NCBI RefSeq assembly: GCF_001644665.1
Contig: NZ_CP011393.1
Span: 1,696,001-1,760,000 of the forward strand
Direction: 5' to 3'
DNA: 64,000 nt
DNA from: Fervidobacterium pennivorans
GTDB lineage: Bacteria; Thermotogota; Thermotogae; Thermotogales; Fervidobacteriaceae
Part shown: piece after piece, positions 47,732-56,257 of the stretch
Layout: every line of letters begins with the position of its first letter
Position numbering within the stretch: the first letter of the stretch is position 1
Position numbers and translations under genes: made by a program
The notes under the pieces: model-generated
What the model saw: the letters and a program-made list of their open reading frames with translations, nothing else
Databases searched by the model: none
Told to the model about the DNA's origin: nothing

Positions 47732-49504
47732 ATGAGAAAGTTGCTTGTATGGTTTTTGGTAGTTCTATCGGTTGTATTACTTGCCACAGAATTCTTCACC
47801 GAAGACAAGATGCTATGCAGTTCCTCACAACCGAAGACCGGAGGAACACTTAGATTGGCTTTAGCTTCAACACCAGAGTCCTTCCTTCTGTATGGTTCGC
47901 TGGATAGCTCAGCGTACACTGTTATAATGGGACCTCTTATGTCGCCACTTGTCGAGTACCACCCAATAACAAACGAGATTAGACCCGGGCTTGCCAAGTC
48001 TTGGACAGTCTCCAGTGATGGTAAGCAGGTTTGGTTCTACTTAAGGGATGCGTTATGGTCTGACGGAAAACCAATCACAGCAGACGATCTCATATTCACC
48101 ATGCAGTATTTTGTGATGAACAAATATGCGCGTGGTAACTCAGTTGACAGATTTACGATCCCCGACGAAAAAGGTGTAAACAAGCCAATCACATGGACAA
48201 AGATAAACAACAAGGTTGTCAGAGCTGAACTCCCATCACCATACGGTGCGTTTTTAACAGTTTTGACAGCTGTTTACATCTATCCAAAGCATAAACTCGA
48301 ACCTCTGATTGATAAGAACGATTTAGCTTCTGTGAACAAACTCTGGCTAACTAACGTTTCGCCGTCTGAAATCGTTGTAAACGGTCCTTACAAGTTGTCG
48401 CAGGTAATTGTGGACCAAAAAATTGTTTTGGAAAGGAATCCGTATTTCTGGAAGAAGGATCCATATGGTAACCAGCTACCGTACTTCGACAAGCTCGAGT
48501 ACTTAATCATTAAAGACCCAGAAATTAGGCTTGCTAAGTTTATAGCCGGCGAAATTGACTACATGGCCATATCTGCCGCAGACTACCCAAGACTCAAGCA
48601 AATTGAGGTTGCAGGGAATGCTCCTTATGTGACATTCGCTTCTAAACCAGTCGGTTCTACACCAAGCCCTGTACATATCTCGTTCAATTTTGACACAGCA
48701 AACCCCAAACTGAGAGAGATATTTAGGAAGCTTGAATTCAGAGAGGCTATGGAATATGCTCTGAACAGGAACAGAATAATTGAGGAAGTTTACAACGGGC
48801 TTGCTATTCCAGGCGGTGGTCTCATGCTGCCAACTAACAAGGCGTTCTACAACCCAAAAGTGGAACAGCTCATGAGACCGTTTGATTTGAAAAAAGCAGC
48901 CAGCATTCTTGACTCACTTGGACTTGTCGACAAGAACAAAGATGGCCTTAGAGACTTTCCAGATGGCACAACTTTCGAATTCACAATTTTGGTGCAGAAT
49001 CAACCAAAGGATTATCAACAAATCGCGTACATATTTAGCGAAGAACTGAAGAAAATAGGTGTGAAAACAAATCTCCAGATACTTGATTCCTCGGTCGTTG
49101 GGCAGATGTTTGGAGCTGGTAACTTTGAATGCGGTATCAGGGCTTTCGGAAATCAACCAGATCCGCAGTTAAGAAAGGCTATATGGCAACCTGGCCAGCA
49201 ACTGTACTACTGGCACTATTCTACAATGAACAGAAACACAAATCCTCCATCACCTGTTTTCTCGGAGATGTTTGATTGGGAGAAGCGGATTTGGGAAATC
49301 TTTGAAAAAGCCCAGATAGAAATGAATCCGAAGAAGCGAAAGGCGCTCTACGATGAATGGCAGGAATTATACTACAAATACTTGCCGGTCATATTCGTCG
49401 CGAGACAGATGAACTTCTTTGGTGCTCATAAATCTCTTGGAAACGTTGTTCAGTCACCCGAAGGACTACCTACTTTCACTGTCTGGACAACCTTCAGAAA
49501 ATGA
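47732..49504 (+). CDS. family 5 (oligopeptide-type) ABC solute-binding protein, second set
   Basis: The 590-residue protein has a signal peptide (about 1-23). Mature motifs are TGGTLRLALASTPESF, GKQVWFYLRDALWSDGKPITADDLIF, INGPYKLSQ-like VVNGPYKLSQ and AMEYALNRNRIIEEVYNGLA. It is 60 residues longer than the binding protein of the first set, so the two likely take different ligands. Linked to AmiE-like, AnmK and NagA genes, it may bind anhydro-muropeptides. A hairpin with T-run follows. Confidence 0.92.
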   Translation: MRKLLVWFLVVLSVVLLATEFFTEDKMLCSSSQPKTGGTLRLALASTPESFLLYGSLDSSAYTVIMGPLMSPLVEYHPITNEIRPGLAKSWTVSSDGKQVWFYLRDALWSDGKPITADDLIFTMQYFVMNKYARGNSVDRFTIPDEKGVNKPITWTKINNKVVRAELPSPYGAFLTVLTAVYIYPKHKLEPLIDKNDLASVNKLWLTNVSPSEIVVNGPYKLSQVIVDQKIVLERNPYFWKKDPYGNQLPYFDKLEYLIIKDPEIRLAKFIAGEIDYMAISAADYPRLKQIEVAGNAPYVTFASKPVGSTPSPVHISFNFDTANPKLREIFRKLEFREAMEYALNRNRIIEEVYNGLAIPGGGLMLPTNKAFYNPKVEQLMRPFDLKKAASILDSLGLVDKNKDGLRDFPDGTTFEFTILVQNQPKDYQQIAYIFSEELKKIGVKTNLQILDSSVVGQMFGAGNFECGIRAFGNQPDPQLRKAIWQPGQQLYYWHYSTMNRNTNPPSPVFSEMFDWEKRIWEIFEKAQIEMNPKKRKALYDEWQELYYKYLPVIFVARQMNFFGAHKSLGNVVQSPEGLPTFTVWTTFRK

Positions 49505-49528
49505 TTACTCCTTGACAAAAATCATCAC

Positions 49529-49561
49529 AAGCGAGTGGGAGCTTTGCTCCCCTCGCTTTTT
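49529..49561 (+). promoter_or_regulatory. terminator-like hairpin between binding-protein and permease genes
   Basis: AAGCGAG and CTCGCTT (49529-49558), with an inner GGGAGC/GCTCCC and one bulged T, form a 13-bp stem with loop TTT, followed by a T-run. It sits 25 bases after the binding-protein stop and would terminate part of the transcripts before the permease genes. Confidence 0.75.
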
Positions 49562-49585
49562 AAAATTCCACACGGGGGGAACAAG

Positions 49586-50563
49586 ATGGAGAACCTGGTT
49601 AGCTTTATCGTACGAAGGATATTGATAATGATACCAATGATGGTTATAGTGTCGATAATATGTTTCACGATCACCGAGCTCCAACCTGGAGATTTCCTTT
49701 CACAGTATCTCGATAACCCAAGAATTTCACCTGAACAGATCGAAGCTTTAAAGCGTGAACTCGGGCTTGATAAACCAGCGTATTACAGGTACTTTTTGTG
49801 GGTCAGGAACATCGTTACAAAGCTCGATTTTGGTTATAGTTTTTCCTATCAGCGACCTGTCTTTGAGTTAATTTGGGAGAGAATGGGTTGGACTGTAGGA
49901 ATATCGCTAATGACCATTCTTCTTCAATGGCTTATCGCTATACCCCTTGGTATCTTTTCAGCATTTCGTCCTTACAGCTTCTGGGATTACACATTCGCTG
50001 TCATAGCCTTCATAGGTATATCAATACCGGAATTCTTTTTAGCCTTGATTTTGATGTACTTCGCTTTAAATGCAGGATATACGTACATAGGGGGCCTATT
50101 TTCTCCTGAATTTATCGGAGCACCCTGGTCGCTTGCCAAATTTATAGACTTGTTAAAGCATCTTTGGATACCGCTGATAGTGATAGGTGTGAGTGGTGTA
50201 GGTGGGTTATACCGCATCATGAGAGCGAACTTGCTGGACACCATCGGTTCACCTTTCATAACAGCACTAAGGGCAAGAGGTTTGGACGAAGCTGTGATAA
50301 AAAGACACGCAGTTAAGAACGCACTTAATCCATTGGTAAGTATTGCGGGTATGGAGCTGCCAAATGTTTTTAGTGGCACTATCATAGCCTCAATCGTCTT
50401 AAACCTTCCAACAATAGGTCCATTTTTTTACAACGCGCTTTTGAATCACGACCAATACTTGGTTATGTCGTTTCTGATGTTTATAGCGTTCATAACACAG
50501 ATAGGCAATTTGTTGGCTGATATAGCTTTGGCGCTCCTGGATCCAAGAATAAGGATAGCGTAA
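49586..50563 (+). CDS. oligopeptide-type ABC permease, OppB/DppB family, second set
   Basis: The 325-residue permease has an N-terminal helix (VRRILIMIPMMVIVSIICF), a central pore domain and the EAA loop LRARGLDEAVIKRHAVKNALNP. It ends ALLDPRIRIA, as usual for DppB. The ATG at 49586 is chosen after GGGGGGAAC; the longer frame from 49535 runs through the hairpin. Its normal partner gene lies beyond an IS110 insertion. Confidence 0.92.
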   Translation: MENLVSFIVRRILIMIPMMVIVSIICFTITELQPGDFLSQYLDNPRISPEQIEALKRELGLDKPAYYRYFLWVRNIVTKLDFGYSFSYQRPVFELIWERMGWTVGISLMTILLQWLIAIPLGIFSAFRPYSFWDYTFAVIAFIGISIPEFFLALILMYFALNAGYTYIGGLFSPEFIGAPWSLAKFIDLLKHLWIPLIVIGVSGVGGLYRIMRANLLDTIGSPFITALRARGLDEAVIKRHAVKNALNPLVSIAGMELPNVFSGTIIASIVLNLPTIGPFFYNALLNHDQYLVMSFLMFIAFITQIGNLLADIALALLDPRIRIA

Positions 50564-50686
50564 GATTTCCGGTAATAAGTCAAGAGGAGAAAAAATAGAA
50601 AAATAAAAAACCTAGTCAACACTTTGACTTTCAATAACTTAATATTTCACTTTCATTCTTCACATACTTGATTTCGTTCTTTTTAC

Positions 50687-51835
50687 CTATTTCATCGGTA
50701 CATACGGTACGTTGTTCTTTAGTAAATAATACACTAAATTTACTAATTTCCTTGCAGTTAATATTAGCGCTCTCATGTGTTTGTGTGTTGTTGCTTCTGC
50801 GTACTTTTTGCGATAATATTCTTTGTATACAGGATCGTATGTCTTTACTCCGTTCGCTGCCATTACTAGGTATGTTCTTAGATACTTGTTCCCTTTTTTC
50901 GTTAGTTGGTTGTTTTCTGATTTGTAATTTCCACTTTGATTGATTGTCCATACAAGCCCTGCGTATGATGCTAACGCTGAGGCTTTTTCGAAACGATTGA
51001 TGTCTCCTATTTCGGCTATAATTCCAGCTGCAGTTATTTCTCCTATCCCTTTGACTGTTGTTAGTGTGTTCGAAATTACTTTAAGTAATTTACTTATTTC
51101 TTTCTTTACTAGTTCGATTTGTTTTTCATAGTGCTGTATCAAATCGATAGTGGAAACAATAGATATTCTCAGAGTGTTTGAAGGATTAACAGACAACCTC
51201 AAGGCATCTTTAGCAAGAGTTTGGAGTTTTTCTGCTAAGACTTGTGAAGAGACATTGTGTCTGGAAATTTTCGCAATATATTCAAATAACTCTTCAATTG
51301 GCATGTTTGCGATTTCTTCGATTGTATAATCTTTAAGCAGGCATTCGAAAGTCTTATTTAGTTTAAAGTCAAGTTTAGGGAAATAAAGAGAAACATACGA
51401 ATAGAGCCTAAGTTTCAATCGAGCGATATCTTCGTTGAACTTTAAATAAAGTCTGGTGAGATTACGAAGCTCAGAGATGATATATGAGTTATTGACAAAA
51501 GGGACTAAAGACTCAGGAAATTTAGAAGCGATAGAGAAAATAAGTTCAGCATCGATTTTGTCAGTTTTAGGACGATTGAGAATTTTGCGATAGAGCTTAA
51601 TGTTATCAGTTTTAACCCAAAAGACAGGTACGTTGTTTTGAAAGAAGAAGTTAGCGACATTAAAAGAAAAAACACCAGTTGATTCAAGGACAAGAGAAAA
51701 ATCGGAAGAAGAAGCAAAAGCTTTGTTAAAAAGTTCAACAATACCTTGAGGAGAGTTCTCAACAGTCCCACTACCGATGAAATCAGAAAAGAAAGAAAGA
51801 TAGTTCTTTGAGACATCAATAGCTAAAATAGCCAA
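50687..51835 (-). CDS. IS110-family DEDD transposase/recombinase
   Basis: The 382-residue enzyme has an N-terminal RuvC-like DEDD domain (AILAIDVSK at the start, ESTGVFSFNVANFF, then NRPKTDKIDAELI). The C-terminal transposase_20 domain has TTVKGIGEITAAGIIAEIGD, SALASYAGLVWTINQSG and LTKKGNKYLRTYLVMAA with the conserved Ser region. Enzymes of this family recombine DNA guided by an element-encoded bridge RNA. The TTG at 51835 follows GGAGGTGATTCC; the upstream GTG lies within that ribosome site. The gene is intact. Confidence 0.93.
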   Translation of the reverse strand: MAILAIDVSKNYLSFFSDFIGSGTVENSPQGIVELFNKAFASSSDFSLVLESTGVFSFNVANFFFQNNVPVFWVKTDNIKLYRKILNRPKTDKIDAELIFSIASKFPESLVPFVNNSYIISELRNLTRLYLKFNEDIARLKLRLYSYVSLYFPKLDFKLNKTFECLLKDYTIEEIANMPIEELFEYIAKISRHNVSSQVLAEKLQTLAKDALRLSVNPSNTLRISIVSTIDLIQHYEKQIELVKKEISKLLKVISNTLTTVKGIGEITAAGIIAEIGDINRFEKASALASYAGLVWTINQSGNYKSENNQLTKKGNKYLRTYLVMAANGVKTYDPVYKEYYRKKYAEATTHKHMRALILTARKLVNLVYYLLKNNVPYVPMK

Positions 51836-51854
51836 AGGAATCACCTCCGGATTG

Positions 51855-51929
51855 AGTACAGCCTTACAACCTCGCGGTACATAAGAAAACGAGGCAAAAC
51901 ATTTTCCGGCAAGTAAAAAGCTGTACTCT
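51855..51929 (-). ncRNA. candidate IS110 bridge RNA (structured leader)
   Basis: Just upstream of the transposase, GAGTACAGC and GCTGTACTC form a perfect 9-bp stem (51855-51863 with 51921-51929). It encloses another perfect stem, CCTCG/CGAGG (51871-51875 with 51891-51895), and unpaired loops. The position, between the left end and the recombinase gene, is that of the bridge RNA of the IS110/IS621 group. The RNA's true ends, and its target- and donor-binding loops, are not determined. Confidence 0.5.
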
Positions 51930-52073
51930 AGTTAGGCAATCTTATTTAAGAGAACAAAGTCTCAAGGAGGGGCAACCTGAAACTATTTTACCAGAGGTGT
52001 TAAAAAATATGCATTCAATTTTCAAAGACCAATTTTAATTTTTACCGAACTTATTATACGAGGGGTGGAAGTA

Positions 52074-53153
52074 ATGATTTCGAAGAGGATCATAAGACAA
52101 TTTAAAAAACATAAACTTGGCGTCTTTGGTTTTTGGGTGGTGGTGATACTTTATGTGGTAATGATATTCAGCGATTTCATAGCACCATATAGCTACCAAA
52201 CAACACACTCGAAATTTTCCTACGCTCCTCCCTCAAAGATACATTTTTATCACGAAGGCAAGTTTGTAGGTCCATTCGTTTATGGAGTAAAAAAAGAACG
52301 CGATCCTGTGACGTTCCTCCTGAAATTTGAGGAAGACAAGACTCAGATGTATAGGATTAAACTCTTTGTAAGAGGGGAAGAATACAGCTTTTTTGGTATA
52401 AAAAGCAACATACATCTCTTTGGTTTGGAAGCAGATCCCCAGGAAGCGATGCTCCTTCTCTTTGGCGCAGACAGATTCGGACGTGACCTTTTTTCCCGCA
52501 CACTTATAGGTTCGAAGGTTTCTCTCACTGCGTGTTTACTTGGAACTTTTATCAGTTTGGTTATCGGTGCAATAATTGGTGCAATTTCTGGGTACTACGG
52601 CGGATGGGTCGATATTATCATACAAAGGATAATTGAGGTATTACGGTCCTTCCCACGAATTCCACTGTGGCTCGCACTTTCTGTTATATTGCCACCAAAT
52701 TGGCCTAGTACATGGGTTTATTTCGGAATAATAATCGTTTTGTCGTTTATAGGATGGATGGGTGTTGCGAGAGTAGTTCGCGGGATGACACTTAGTTTAA
52801 AAGAAAAGGAGTTCGTAGTAGCTGCAAAGGTATGCGGTGTTAAAGACTTTAAGATTATAACAAAGCACATAATACCTAACTTATCCAGTTATTTGATAGT
52901 TGTCGCAACCCTGTCAATTCCAGGAATGATACTTGGTGAAAGTACCATAAGCTTCCTCGGGCTTGGAATTAAAGAACCAATGACGAGCTGGGGTCTTCTT
53001 TTAAAGGATGCACAATCACTGTCAGAAATAGCGATTCACCCCTGGTTAATCATTCCAGGAGCTTTCATAATGATTTCCGTACTCGCATTCAACTTCATGG
53101 GTGACGGTTTAAGGGATGCTATTGATCCCTACAGAACCGTCGAAAAGGTGTAA
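52074..53153 (+). CDS. oligopeptide-type ABC permease, OppC/DppC family, second set
   Basis: The 359-residue permease is longer than the 268-residue DppC of the first set. The extra length is a periplasmic insertion of about 80 residues (about 45-125, from YAPPSKIHFYHEGKF to LFGLEADPQEAM) between the first helix and LFGADRFGRDLFSRTLIGSK. The EAA loop is VAAKVCGVKDFKIITKHIIPN and the end DAIDPYRTVEKV. The ATG at 52074 follows GAGGGGTGG. The IS110 element immediately upstream may reduce or alter its transcription. Confidence 0.9.
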   Translation: MISKRIIRQFKKHKLGVFGFWVVVILYVVMIFSDFIAPYSYQTTHSKFSYAPPSKIHFYHEGKFVGPFVYGVKKERDPVTFLLKFEEDKTQMYRIKLFVRGEEYSFFGIKSNIHLFGLEADPQEAMLLLFGADRFGRDLFSRTLIGSKVSLTACLLGTFISLVIGAIIGAISGYYGGWVDIIIQRIIEVLRSFPRIPLWLALSVILPPNWPSTWVYFGIIIVLSFIGWMGVARVVRGMTLSLKEKEFVVAAKVCGVKDFKIITKHIIPNLSSYLIVVATLSIPGMILGESTISFLGLGIKEPMTSWGLLLKDAQSLSEIAIHPWLIIPGAFIMISVLAFNFMGDGLRDAIDPYRTVEKV

Positions 53154-53165
53154 GAGGTGTTCAGC

Positions 53166-54164
53166 ATGGAGACTATCAACCAAAAAGCGGAAATGCTGGA
53201 AAATGTGCTTGAAGTTGAAAACTTAAAAGTTCATTTTCGAACCCCTGAGGTTATTGTGAGAGCGGTCAATGGAATATCTTTCACGCTCAAAAAGCAAGAA
53301 ACGCTGGCCCTAGTTGGAGAATCTGGTTGTGGGAAAAGCGTTACCGCTCAGGCGATAATGGGTTTACTAAAATCTCCGCCTGCGATAATTTCCGGAGAAA
53401 TCAAATTTAGATCTAAACCAATCACCGAGACGATGTTAATCAGCAGTATACGGGGTAAAAATATAACAATGGTTTTCCAAGAACCTATGTCGTCTTTCGA
53501 TCCTCTTTACACGATTGGATATCAAATCGCTGAAGTAGTCGAAAAACATCTTGGTATAAAGAAGAAGGACTCAAAAGAGCTTATTATTTCAATGCTGAGG
53601 AGGGTACATATCCCTGATGCAGAACGTCGTTACAATGAATATCCTCATCAAATGAGCGGAGGAATGCTTCAAAGAATAATGATAGCCTTGGCGCTTATAA
53701 CAAACCCGGAGATCCTAATTGCAGACGAGCCAACCACAGCTTTAGATGTAACCATACAGGCGCAGGTACTAAAACTGATGAACGAACTGAAACAAGAGAT
53801 GAAAATGTCCACGATATTTATTACGCACGACCTTGGAATTGTTGCGGAGATCGCAGACCGAGTGATTGTCATGTATGCTGGTAGGGTTGTGGAGCAAGGA
53901 AGCGTCTACGACATATTTGAATCTCCGTTACATCCTTACACAAAAGGGTTGCTTGAGTCAAAAATCAAATCTGCCATAAGAGGTAGGGAATTACCTTACA
54001 TCCCCGGATTTGTTCCGTCTTCAACGCAGATACCCGAAGGTTGTCCATTCCACCCAAGATGCAAATATGCAATGGATATTTGCAGAAAACAAGAACCTGG
54101 TACTTTCGAGCTGGGTTCTCATGTTGTTAGTTGTCATCTTTATGCTGAAGAAAACAGAGCTTAA
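53166..54164 (+). CDS. oligopeptide-type ABC transporter ATPase, OppD/DppD family, second set
   Basis: The 332-residue ATPase has Walker A GESGCGKSVTAQAIMG, signature MSGGMLQRIMIAL, Walker B LIADEPTTALDVT and switch ITHD. The C-terminal Cys set is CPFHPRCKYAMDIC, then a last Cys in VSCHL. The signature has Leu in place of the usual Arg (GGMLQR). The ATG at 53166 follows AAGAGGTG; the frame opens three codons earlier. Confidence 0.92.
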   Translation: METINQKAEMLENVLEVENLKVHFRTPEVIVRAVNGISFTLKKQETLALVGESGCGKSVTAQAIMGLLKSPPAIISGEIKFRSKPITETMLISSIRGKNITMVFQEPMSSFDPLYTIGYQIAEVVEKHLGIKKKDSKELIISMLRRVHIPDAERRYNEYPHQMSGGMLQRIMIALALITNPEILIADEPTTALDVTIQAQVLKLMNELKQEMKMSTIFITHDLGIVAEIADRVIVMYAGRVVEQGSVYDIFESPLHPYTKGLLESKIKSAIRGRELPYIPGFVPSSTQIPEGCPFHPRCKYAMDICRKQEPGTFELGSHVVSCHLYAEENRA

Positions 54165-54194
54165 AGCTTGCAGAGCTTCGCGAGGTGAAAACAA

Positions 54195-55193
54195 ATGAAT
54201 TTTGATAGTCCTCAAAACAAAATAATTGATTTGGTGAATCTCAAGAAGTATTTCCCAATAAGAGCGGGCGTTTTTTTACAAATAAAGGGTTGGGTAAAAG
54301 CTCTTGAAAATGTTTCTCTGTCAATTCAAAAAGATACAGTGATTGGAGTTGTGGGTGAATCAGGGTGTGGTAAGACAACTTTAGCAAAGCTGATCGTTAA
54401 AATCCATGAACCTACTGAGGGGAAGATTCTGTTCTTCAAAGACGAAAAAGAATACGATGTTACACGCAAACTTGGAGATGTGAGTTCCGCTTTCAGAAGA
54501 GACATTCAGATGATATACCAAAATCCGTTTGATTCACTTGATCCGAGAATGAGCATATATGAAGTCATCGCAGAACCACTGCGAGCACATCGCATTTTTG
54601 AAAACAGGAAAGAAGAGCAAGAGTACGTAAAAGAACTTATGCAAAAAGTAGGTTTAAACCCGGATATGTTGAGTCGATATCCTCACGAATTCTCAGGCGG
54701 TCAAAGACAGAGAATAGCCATCGCACGTGCTATTGCTTTAAAACCAAGACTGATAGTTTGCGATGAACCGACCTCCGCGCTGGATGTATCGGTTCAAAAC
54801 CAGATAATCAATTTACTTGCCAGCCTGAGGTCCGAGTATCATATGAGCTACCTGTTCATCTCACATAACTTAGACGTTGTAAGATATTTGAGTGATCGGA
54901 TTTACATTATGTACCTTGGGAATGTGGTTGAAGAGGGAAACTCAGACGAAGTATTTTCAAGACCTCTTCATCCCTACACCATCTCTTTGATGCAAGCTAT
55001 TCCAGACTGGAATCCAAAAGCTCGGAAATTTCATAAATTGACACTCGAGGGAGAGCCACCAAGTCCAATAAATCCACCTTCCGGTTGTCCGTTCCATCCA
55101 CGTTGTCCATACGCTCAAGACGTATGCAAAAAAGAAAAACCTCAACTAACAGGAGTCGAACACAAAGTGGCTTGTCATTTTCCACAAGGATAG
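54195..55193 (+). CDS. oligopeptide-type ABC transporter ATPase, OppF/DppF family, second set
   Basis: The 332-residue ATPase has GESGCGKTTLAKL (Walker A), FSGGQRQRIAIARA (signature), VCDEPTSALDVSVQ (Walker B) and ISHN at the switch, as common in OppF. The C-terminal Cys cluster is CPFHPRCPYAQDVC. It starts with ATG after CGAGGTGAA. It is followed by the amino-sugar and muropeptide genes in the same direction, so the transporter and its catabolic enzymes are likely co-expressed. Confidence 0.92.
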   Translation: MNFDSPQNKIIDLVNLKKYFPIRAGVFLQIKGWVKALENVSLSIQKDTVIGVVGESGCGKTTLAKLIVKIHEPTEGKILFFKDEKEYDVTRKLGDVSSAFRRDIQMIYQNPFDSLDPRMSIYEVIAEPLRAHRIFENRKEEQEYVKELMQKVGLNPDMLSRYPHEFSGGQRQRIAIARAIALKPRLIVCDEPTSALDVSVQNQIINLLASLRSEYHMSYLFISHNLDVVRYLSDRIYIMYLGNVVEEGNSDEVFSRPLHPYTISLMQAIPDWNPKARKFHKLTLEGEPPSPINPPSGCPFHPRCPYAQDVCKKEKPQLTGVEHKVACHFPQG

Positions 55194-55230
55194 AACTTGA
55201 AAACAGTTATAGTCAGAAGGAGTGTTAGAA

Positions 55231-56238
55231 ATGAGTAAAACGAATTTTTGGAAGAGGGTTGACGAGATTATATACTCAGGTATTGACGAGAAAGTGTTTC
55301 CAGGTGCAGTTCTGTTAGTAGGAGATCTTAACGGTGTCATTTACGAAAAGGCTTACGGCACGTTAGATGAAGAAACTCCAGTGGAACTTTCAACCTTGTA
55401 CGATTTGGCAAGCATTACAAAAGTCATAGCAACGACGACCGCTGTCATGAAACTTCTCGAAGAAGGTCGCCTTACATTAAGCGATAGTGTGGGACTTTTT
55501 CTCGATGTGCCTGAGGAAAAGGAAAAGGTCACGATATTTGAATTACTAACGCACACTTCAGGTATTCAGCCTTACAGTGACCTGTGGAGAATATTAAGAG
55601 GAGAGCAATTAAAGAATGAAGTGATACGCATACAGCCAACTTGTCGCGGTAAGATGCAGTACTCATGCTTGAACTTTATTACATTGATGGCCATCGTTGA
55701 ACAGATAACCAGTCAAAGTTTTGATACCTATGTACTAAGTTTGCTCAACCTACCGAATACTTTGTTCAGACCTCGGGAAGTAGAGAGATGTGCCCCCACA
55801 AGTGTGAGAGACGGAAAAAGGTTAAGGGGCGAACCCGACGATGAGTTGGCTTATTACATAGGCGGTGTTAGTGGAAATGCTGGTTTATTTTCAACCGCAA
55901 GGGACATACACACATACGTTCTTCGACTCCTCAAAGGTGAGTATGTTACAAAAAACGTTTTAAAACTTTTCACTGAAACACTTGTCCAAGATCCATCCGA
56001 TCCGAATACCAAAAGACACTTGGGATGGATGGCCCCAGTTAAAGGAGGAAGCTCAGGGGATTTTGGCAACGAGCGAATGTTTGGGCATACTGGCTTCACA
56101 GGTACCAGCCTCTGGATAACTCCAGAAGGTCTTCATGTAATCTTGTTAACAAACAAATGTTTTTACGATCGCTGGGACCAGCGTATACAAAGAATAAGGA
56201 TGCTTGTACATAACGTTATCTTTGCAAATTTGTTGTGA
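55231..56238 (+). CDS. class C beta-lactamase-fold serine hydrolase, AmiE (YbbE)-like
   Basis: The 335-residue hydrolase has a beta-lactamase-like fold: nucleophile motif SITK in YDLASITKVIATT, second motif YSCLN, third motif HTG in MFGHTGFTG. In Bacillus YbbE/AmiE, encoded beside YbbC (NamZ) and NagZ, cleaves the MurNAc-L-Ala bond of muropeptides; that role fits here. There is no signal peptide (MSKTNFWKRVDEIIYSG), so it is probably cytoplasmic. Other members are esterases or DD-peptidases, so the substrate is inferred from context. The ATG follows AAGGAGTG. Confidence 0.82.
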   Translation: MSKTNFWKRVDEIIYSGIDEKVFPGAVLLVGDLNGVIYEKAYGTLDEETPVELSTLYDLASITKVIATTTAVMKLLEEGRLTLSDSVGLFLDVPEEKEKVTIFELLTHTSGIQPYSDLWRILRGEQLKNEVIRIQPTCRGKMQYSCLNFITLMAIVEQITSQSFDTYVLSLLNLPNTLFRPREVERCAPTSVRDGKRLRGEPDDELAYYIGGVSGNAGLFSTARDIHTYVLRLLKGEYVTKNVLKLFTETLVQDPSDPNTKRHLGWMAPVKGGSSGDFGNERMFGHTGFTGTSLWITPEGLHVILLTNKCFYDRWDQRIQRIRMLVHNVIFANLL

Positions 56239-56257
56239 GATTGCTGGGGGTGAATGG

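Larger units (their letters stand above)
50573..52056 (-). mobile_element. IS110-family insertion sequence
   Basis: A roughly 1.5 kb element interrupts the second transporter operon between the DppB- and DppC-type genes. It has one transposase gene on the - strand, a 3' flank of about 120 bases and a 5' non-coding part of about 200 bases. Boundaries are approximate: TAATAAGT (50573-50580) and ACTTATTA (52049-52056) form an 8-base inverted match, which may be chance. IS110 elements normally lack clear terminal repeats and target duplications. Confidence 0.7.

Noticed and set aside
50631-50951. Open frame on the - strand at the end of the IS110 transposase
   Set aside because: It overlaps the transposase in another frame and has no recognisable domain or ribosome site.
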